Origin: Flaveria trinervia | Lineage: Eukaryota; Streptophyta; Magnoliopsida; Asterales; Asteraceae | Reading direction: 5' to 3' | DNA: 64,000 bases | NCBI GenBank assembly: GCA_025506515.1 | Contig: CM046458.1 | Location: forward strand, 38,865,940-38,929,939 | Part shown: positions 59,690-64,000 of the stretch, piece by piece | Layout: the number at the start of each line of letters is the position of its first letter | Position numbering within the stretch: position 1 is the stretch's first letter | Translations under genes and position numbers: made by a program | Notes under the pieces: model-generated | What the model was told of the DNA's origin: nothing | Database searches by the model: none | The model's input: only the letters and a program-made list of their open reading frames with translations

Positions 59690-60180
59690 TAAGTGAAACT
59701 TTAGGCGTATGAGCCCTGTTTGGACGTATGGTCCCTGTTTGGGCGTATGAAAACCTAGAATTCACTTATTTTTTAGACGTATGAGCATTGTTGTGCCTTT
59801 TAAAGGCAGACGCATCAGAACTGTTCAGACGCATAGCACTGTTTAGGCGCTTTTTCACTGTTCACGTTCAGTCGCATGGACTTTGTAAAACGTCTAACTC
59901 TTGAAATTTTGAAACTATTTAGACGCATGAGATACACATACGTCTAACACACTATTTAGACGCATGGGATTATCACAAACGCTGAACCCTTGAAATTTTT
60001 CACATGTATTACAACTGTTTAGACGCATGGGAATGAATCAAACGTCCAACACTTGTAATTTTCATAGATGTATTACAACTGTTTAGACGCATGAAAATGT
60101 CCAACACTTGTATAATCCTGAAAATTCATCATGCTCCTATTGAGACGCATGTGCACTGTTTAGGTGCATGAGTTGAATTT
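59690..60180 (-). repeat. TGTTTAGACGCATG array
   Basis: At least a dozen GACGCATG or GGCGTATG words, most preceded by CTGTTTA or CTATTTA. ACGTCTAACAC/ACGTCCAACAC words are mixed in. Spacing is roughly 30-60 bases and irregular. Confidence 0.8.
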
Positions 60181-60524
60181 CATGATTTCAACACTTGTGA
60201 TTTCCAATTTCTTCACATTCACATTTTTTACCATTTAGATCCCAAATTTTGAACTTTTTGCATTTTGCACTTTCAATTTATAAGATTTTTATTTTTTTTG
60301 TTTTTATTTTGTATTTCTTTTTAATTTCTTTTTAATTTCTTTTTAATTTCTTTTGTCCTTCATTTTAGTCTCATCATAACATCAAAATCATCTAATTGTC
60401 AACTTAAAAATCATTTTTAGTTTACACAAATACTTTGAACACAAAGCATTATCCTTTCAATTCAACATTTCAATTTTGATTATGATTATTGAATATTTTC
60501 TGAGAACAACTCTTTCATTTATTA

Positions 60525-60540
60525 ATCCCCCTAAACTTTT
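60525..60540 (-). promoter_or_regulatory. Internal purine tract of element G
   Basis: The minus strand reads AAAAGTTTAGGGGGATTA, 5 kb upstream of the LTR-proximal tract. The matching place in element A is 24066-24079. No LTR follows. Confidence 0.55.
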
Positions 60541-61640
60541 AAGTTTGAAAAATTTATAAGTTTCTTATGAAAGAGAATAAGATCACACATCACATTGAGA
60601 CATTGCCTTCACACACAAAGACTTGCATAAAAAAATGAAAATAGAATTAAATTTTAATATTTAAACAAAGAATAAATGTCTGCAGAGAGATCATATTAAT
60701 AAAGATCAGCACATTAAAATAAAATGAATGTGGATAGTCATAGACAATGAATAAATCCTGATCAGTATGTTCCAGGTCAGTGATATCACAGCAAAGGAGA
60801 TACAAGATCTAAGGACAGATAATGAGTGTTTTGACACAACTATCAACTCACTTACTTTTCAATTCTTGGATTGATTAGTGTTGATTTAGATATGACATGA
60901 TGTAAAACATACAGAGACTAAGAGAATTCAACTATATCATGAATGTAAGAAAACACATGCTCAACTTATTACCTGAAACATAGATATACCAGAGTTCATG
61001 TTAGTTAGTTAATAGAGGATGATCATGGATAACCATTTGATCAGCTCTGACTATTCTTTTGAATAGGTTGTGCACATTGGCATCTTTTTGCATCAAAAAG
61101 AGAATCCAGGTCTGTAATGACTTACAACAGAGGATATCTCAATACTTCAGGTTTATGATGACTCATAACAGAGAAGTGAAATGATGCTTTGTAACAGATC
61201 TCATGATTTCACATAGTTTCAACAGGTGTGAGAGATGTATCTTAACAAACATTCATTCTGATAAGCTAAAGCTACTCAAATGTACTCAGATGAATACACA
61301 CAAGCATGTATGTTTAGTTTGATCACAAGAATTTACTTTTCAGCATAATAGACAGATATTAGCTACACATCATATCTGATCATGTCTAGACTTTATGAAT
61401 GAGTGAAGTATGCAACTGATCTCACTAATGTACTATCATTTCTCACATATTGCAAAACATAATCCTTTCCAAAAAAAATATATTTGTATTTTTGATATAT
61501 ATTTTTGTATTTGATTTTTCTATGAAAACCATAAAATCACACACACACAAAAATATAAACAGGTAATTCACAATGAGAGTATCACTTGTTATGATCTTTT
61601 GATATAGGGAGATCACATATGATTTATAAGACCAATTGAT

Positions 61641-62263
61641 TCTACTAAGTACTCAAAACGTCCTGGTAAGAAGGCTTTAATAAATAGATCTGCCAATTGT
61701 TTTTCTCTTGCAATTTGAATCAATATGATTAATCCTTTTTCAGAGTTATCTCTAAGAAAATGATATCGAATTTCGATATGTTTTGTTTTTTAGTGTTGAA
61801 CAGGATTAGTTGTTATGAACATAGTAGTTGTGTTATCAATATAGATTGGTGTTTTAAGAAAGTTGAATCCATAATCTAGTAATTGATTTTGCAACCAAAG
61901 AATTTGAGAACATCATGCTGATGCAGCAATGTACTCAGCTTCTGCAGTTGAAACAGAGACATTTGTTTGTTTCTTGCTTTGCCATGAGACTAATCTGGGA
62001 CCAAGAAATTGACACCCACCCGAAGTAGATTTTCTATCTTGACAACATCCACCATAATCACTATCAGTATATCCATATAGTTCAAAGTTACCCTCGTAAG
62101 GATACCAAAGCCCTAAGGCTGGTTTACCTTTGAGATACCTGAATATTCTTTTGACAACAATTAAGTGAGATTCTTTCGGGTCTGATCGATACCTGACACA
62201 TACACAAACAGCATACATAATGTCTGGTCTAGATGCAGTAAGATACATCAATGAACCAATCAT
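61641..62263 (-). pseudogene. RNase H of element G
   Basis: The 116-codon frame (62263-61913) has SLMYLTASRPDIMYA, KRIFRYLKGKPALGLWYP, YTDSDYGGC (catalytic Asp) and VSVSTAEAEYIAASA, then a stop at 61913. The rest, in the same frame and then shifted, has IYIDNTTTMFITTNPVQH and a stop, then KHIEIRYHFLRD. The end is near 61650. Only three or four lesions are visible. Confidence 0.85.
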
Positions 62264-63110
62264 TGATCTGTATTACGTTTGGTCAATAGATTTTCCTTTT
62301 GGATCAGGTTCAATCTTGGTGTTAACATCTGCTGGAGTTCGTATGGACTGACAGTCTTGCAACTTAAATTTCTTTAAGAGCTTGTCAAAAAACTTTTTTT
62401 GATTGATGAAAATTCCATCTGCAGTTTGCTTGACTTGAAGTCCAAGAAAAAAGTTAATCTCTCCCATAGAACTCATTTGAAATATAGATTTCATTATTTC
62501 TTCAAATTCATTGCACAATTTTGGACATGTAGAACCAAATATGATATCATCAACATACACTTGTACACATAAAAGATCATTATTGTCCTTCTTTATGAAT
62601 AAAGTAGGATCAATTTTCCCTCGTGTGTATCCATGTTGGATTAAGTGTTGTGATAACGTCTCATACCAAATTCTAGGGGCTTGATGAAGTCCATATAAAG
62701 CTTTACTCAGTTTATATACTCGATGTGGAAATTGTGCATCCTCAAAGCCTAGAGGTTGCTTCACAAATACATCATCAGTAATTGGACCATATAAAAATGC
62801 ACCCTTTACATCCATTTGATACACCTTAAATTTCATGAATGAAGCATAAGCCAGAAAAACTCGAATAGATTCAAGTCTTGCAACTGGTGCAAACACTTCA
62901 TCATAATCATACCTTCTTCTGTGTGTATCCTTGTGCAACAAGTCTTGCTTTGTTCTTATTACAACACCACGATCATCAGTGTTATTTCTAAATAACCATT
63001 TCGTGCCAATTACATTTTCTCCTTCAGGTAGATCTACCAAATTCCACACTTCTTGTTTGCAGAATTGAAGTAATTCTTCTGCATGGCTTCTATCCAACCA
63101 TTGTCCTTTA
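62264..63110 (-). pseudogene. Reverse transcriptase of element G
   Basis: A 274-codon open frame (63097-62273), the longest in the window. It has GTKWLFRNNTDDRG, a locally frame-shifted piece (IRTKQDLLHKDTHRRR in place of the usual NKARLVAQGY-type stretch), then [31 protein letters not shown] and KALYGLHQAPRIWYETL. YVDDIIFGS is at 62557-62531 with YVDD intact, and MGEINFFLGLQVKQ follows. It ends at SIDQT with a stop where sister copies read on to the RNase H. Two compensating shifts and one stop separate it from an open pol frame. Confidence 0.9.
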
Positions 63111-64000
63111 ATGCTTCGGTAACATTTTTAGGAACAATTTGAGAAAGAAAACAAGGTATAAGCATATGTTGCTTGTTCTACTTTACTCCTTGTTGTTCTC
63201 TCATTCAATGAACAAATAATCTGAGAAATTGGATGATTCTTGTGAATACGAGATGTAGTGATCTCATCACATTGAACATTAACATCCAAATTTGTTTGAT
63301 TCAAGTGGACAACTCATGTATTAACATAGAAGAATGTGGATTGAAGTTTGGAACTTGAGTAGGTGAGTTGACAAAGTAATCAAAGTTACCTGTATCAACT
63401 ACATCACCTGAAATGGATGATGTTCCAGACTCAGGTATCACGAACTCATTACCATCATTAGGAATATTTTGCAATTCTTCCTGATTAATTGACTCGGAAT
63501 GATCTAAAACTGTATTATCATGATTTTGTATTGTTAAATCCTTAATAAATGATAAAAATGGGTAGTCTAAGCTTGAATCATCTGGGTCATCAGAATCTGA
63601 ATCTTCACTGAAAGATCCAAGATCTCGTCTTGAGTTTTCTTATCTGTAGAATTAAAACAATTTGATTGATCAAACAAATTAGACTGGAAAGAGTTTGATA
63701 ATGAATCTAGATCAAATAACCATGCAAGACCATTGAAACTGATGGAAAAGAATTTTCCATAAATTTAATGTTGAATGTTTCAATGATTACATTTGTCCTA
63801 GAGTTGTAGACTCGATAGGCTTTTGAAACTAATGAATATCAACGAAAAATCCATTATCAGATTTTGCATCAAATTTTCCTAATTGATCACTTGAATTAAG
63901 AATCATAACAGGACAACCAAATGATTTTAAAAAGTTTATGTTCGGTTTTCTGCAAACATTAACTCATATGGAGTTTTCAGTTTATCTTTTACAATTAAGA
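63111..64000 (-). pseudogene. Integrase C-terminal part and hinge of element G
   Basis: On the minus strand from the window end: KTPYELMFAENRT, a KSFGCPVMILNSSDQLGKFD-like stretch in shifted frames and an AYRVYNSRTNV-type segment (63970-63790) are the integrase C-terminal domain. The acidic, Ser-rich hinge follows (63650-63250). The catalytic core lies beyond the window. Confidence 0.65.

Larger units (their letters stand above)
59057..61640 (-). other. Long non-coding spacer of element G
   Basis: 2.6 kb between RNase H and the extra ORF without coding region. It holds the TTTAGACGCATG array (59690-60180), a CTTTTTAATTT short tandem (60310-60350) and an internal purine tract (60525-60540). 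Confidence 0.6.

Noticed and set aside
59690..60180. CRISPR-like array
   Set aside because: Units are short, degenerate and irregularly spaced, and the sequence is a plant retroelement spacer.

Overview
This looks like a repeat-dense plant nuclear region. Almost everything that can be identified is decayed, nested LTR retrotransposon sequence, and only one ordinary plant gene is recognisable. The pol motifs point to Ty1/copia elements of the SIRE/Maximus (Sirevirus-like) kind: a protease core of the type WYxDSGCSRHMTG, reverse transcriptase YVDD, primer sites reading TGGTATCAGAGC (initiator Met tRNA), polypurine tracts reading AGGGGGAGT next to LTRs that open TGTTGG, and a very long extra reading frame between RNase H and the 3' LTR. 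That extra frame opens with an MA(D/N)xKxxPxHN-type start and contains a KFLxHxxLHxLSxKS-type block. As I know it, this type is especially common in Asteraceae genomes, so a composite-family host is a reasonable but unproven guess. No element has an intact coding set; stops and frameshifts are everywhere.

Layout. 1-4054 is the 3' end of a plus-strand element (E): extra ORF plus a 3' LTR that carries a nested solo LTR. 4055-7200 is the 5' end of a minus-strand element (F) with two LTR copies in tandem. 7201-12326 is the least repetitive part and holds one S-protein-homolog gene (10691-11146, minus) and a foldback/MITE-like element. 12327-13277 is a gypsy-like LTR fragment. 13278-36602 is best read as one old minus-strand copia element (D; its LTRs at the two ends) broken up by a plus-strand copia element (A, 15530 to about 25036) and by another minus-strand copia element (C', 28361 to about 35100), with large deletions. 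36603-40818 is mostly anonymous, with a dispersed repeat, microsatellites and a foldback element inserted between (TA)n tracts. 40819-52652 is a near full-span minus-strand copia element (B, about 11.8 kb). 52653-54844 is a plus-strand Ty3/gypsy fragment, interrupted by a short-LTR copia element (H, 54845-55144), itself interrupted by a minus-strand copia element (G, 55145 to the end of the window).

Within each copia element the parts follow the usual order: LTR, primer site, gag (with a CCHC knuckle and, further on, a tandem array of knuckles), protease, integrase, reverse transcriptase, RNase H, a non-coding spacer, the extra ORF, polypurine tract, LTR. The most interesting theme is this extra ORF. 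It survives in five separate elements (E, D, C', B, G) with blocks still alignable by eye. Also notable are family-specific palindromic or CATGCG-rich short arrays in the LTRs and spacers.
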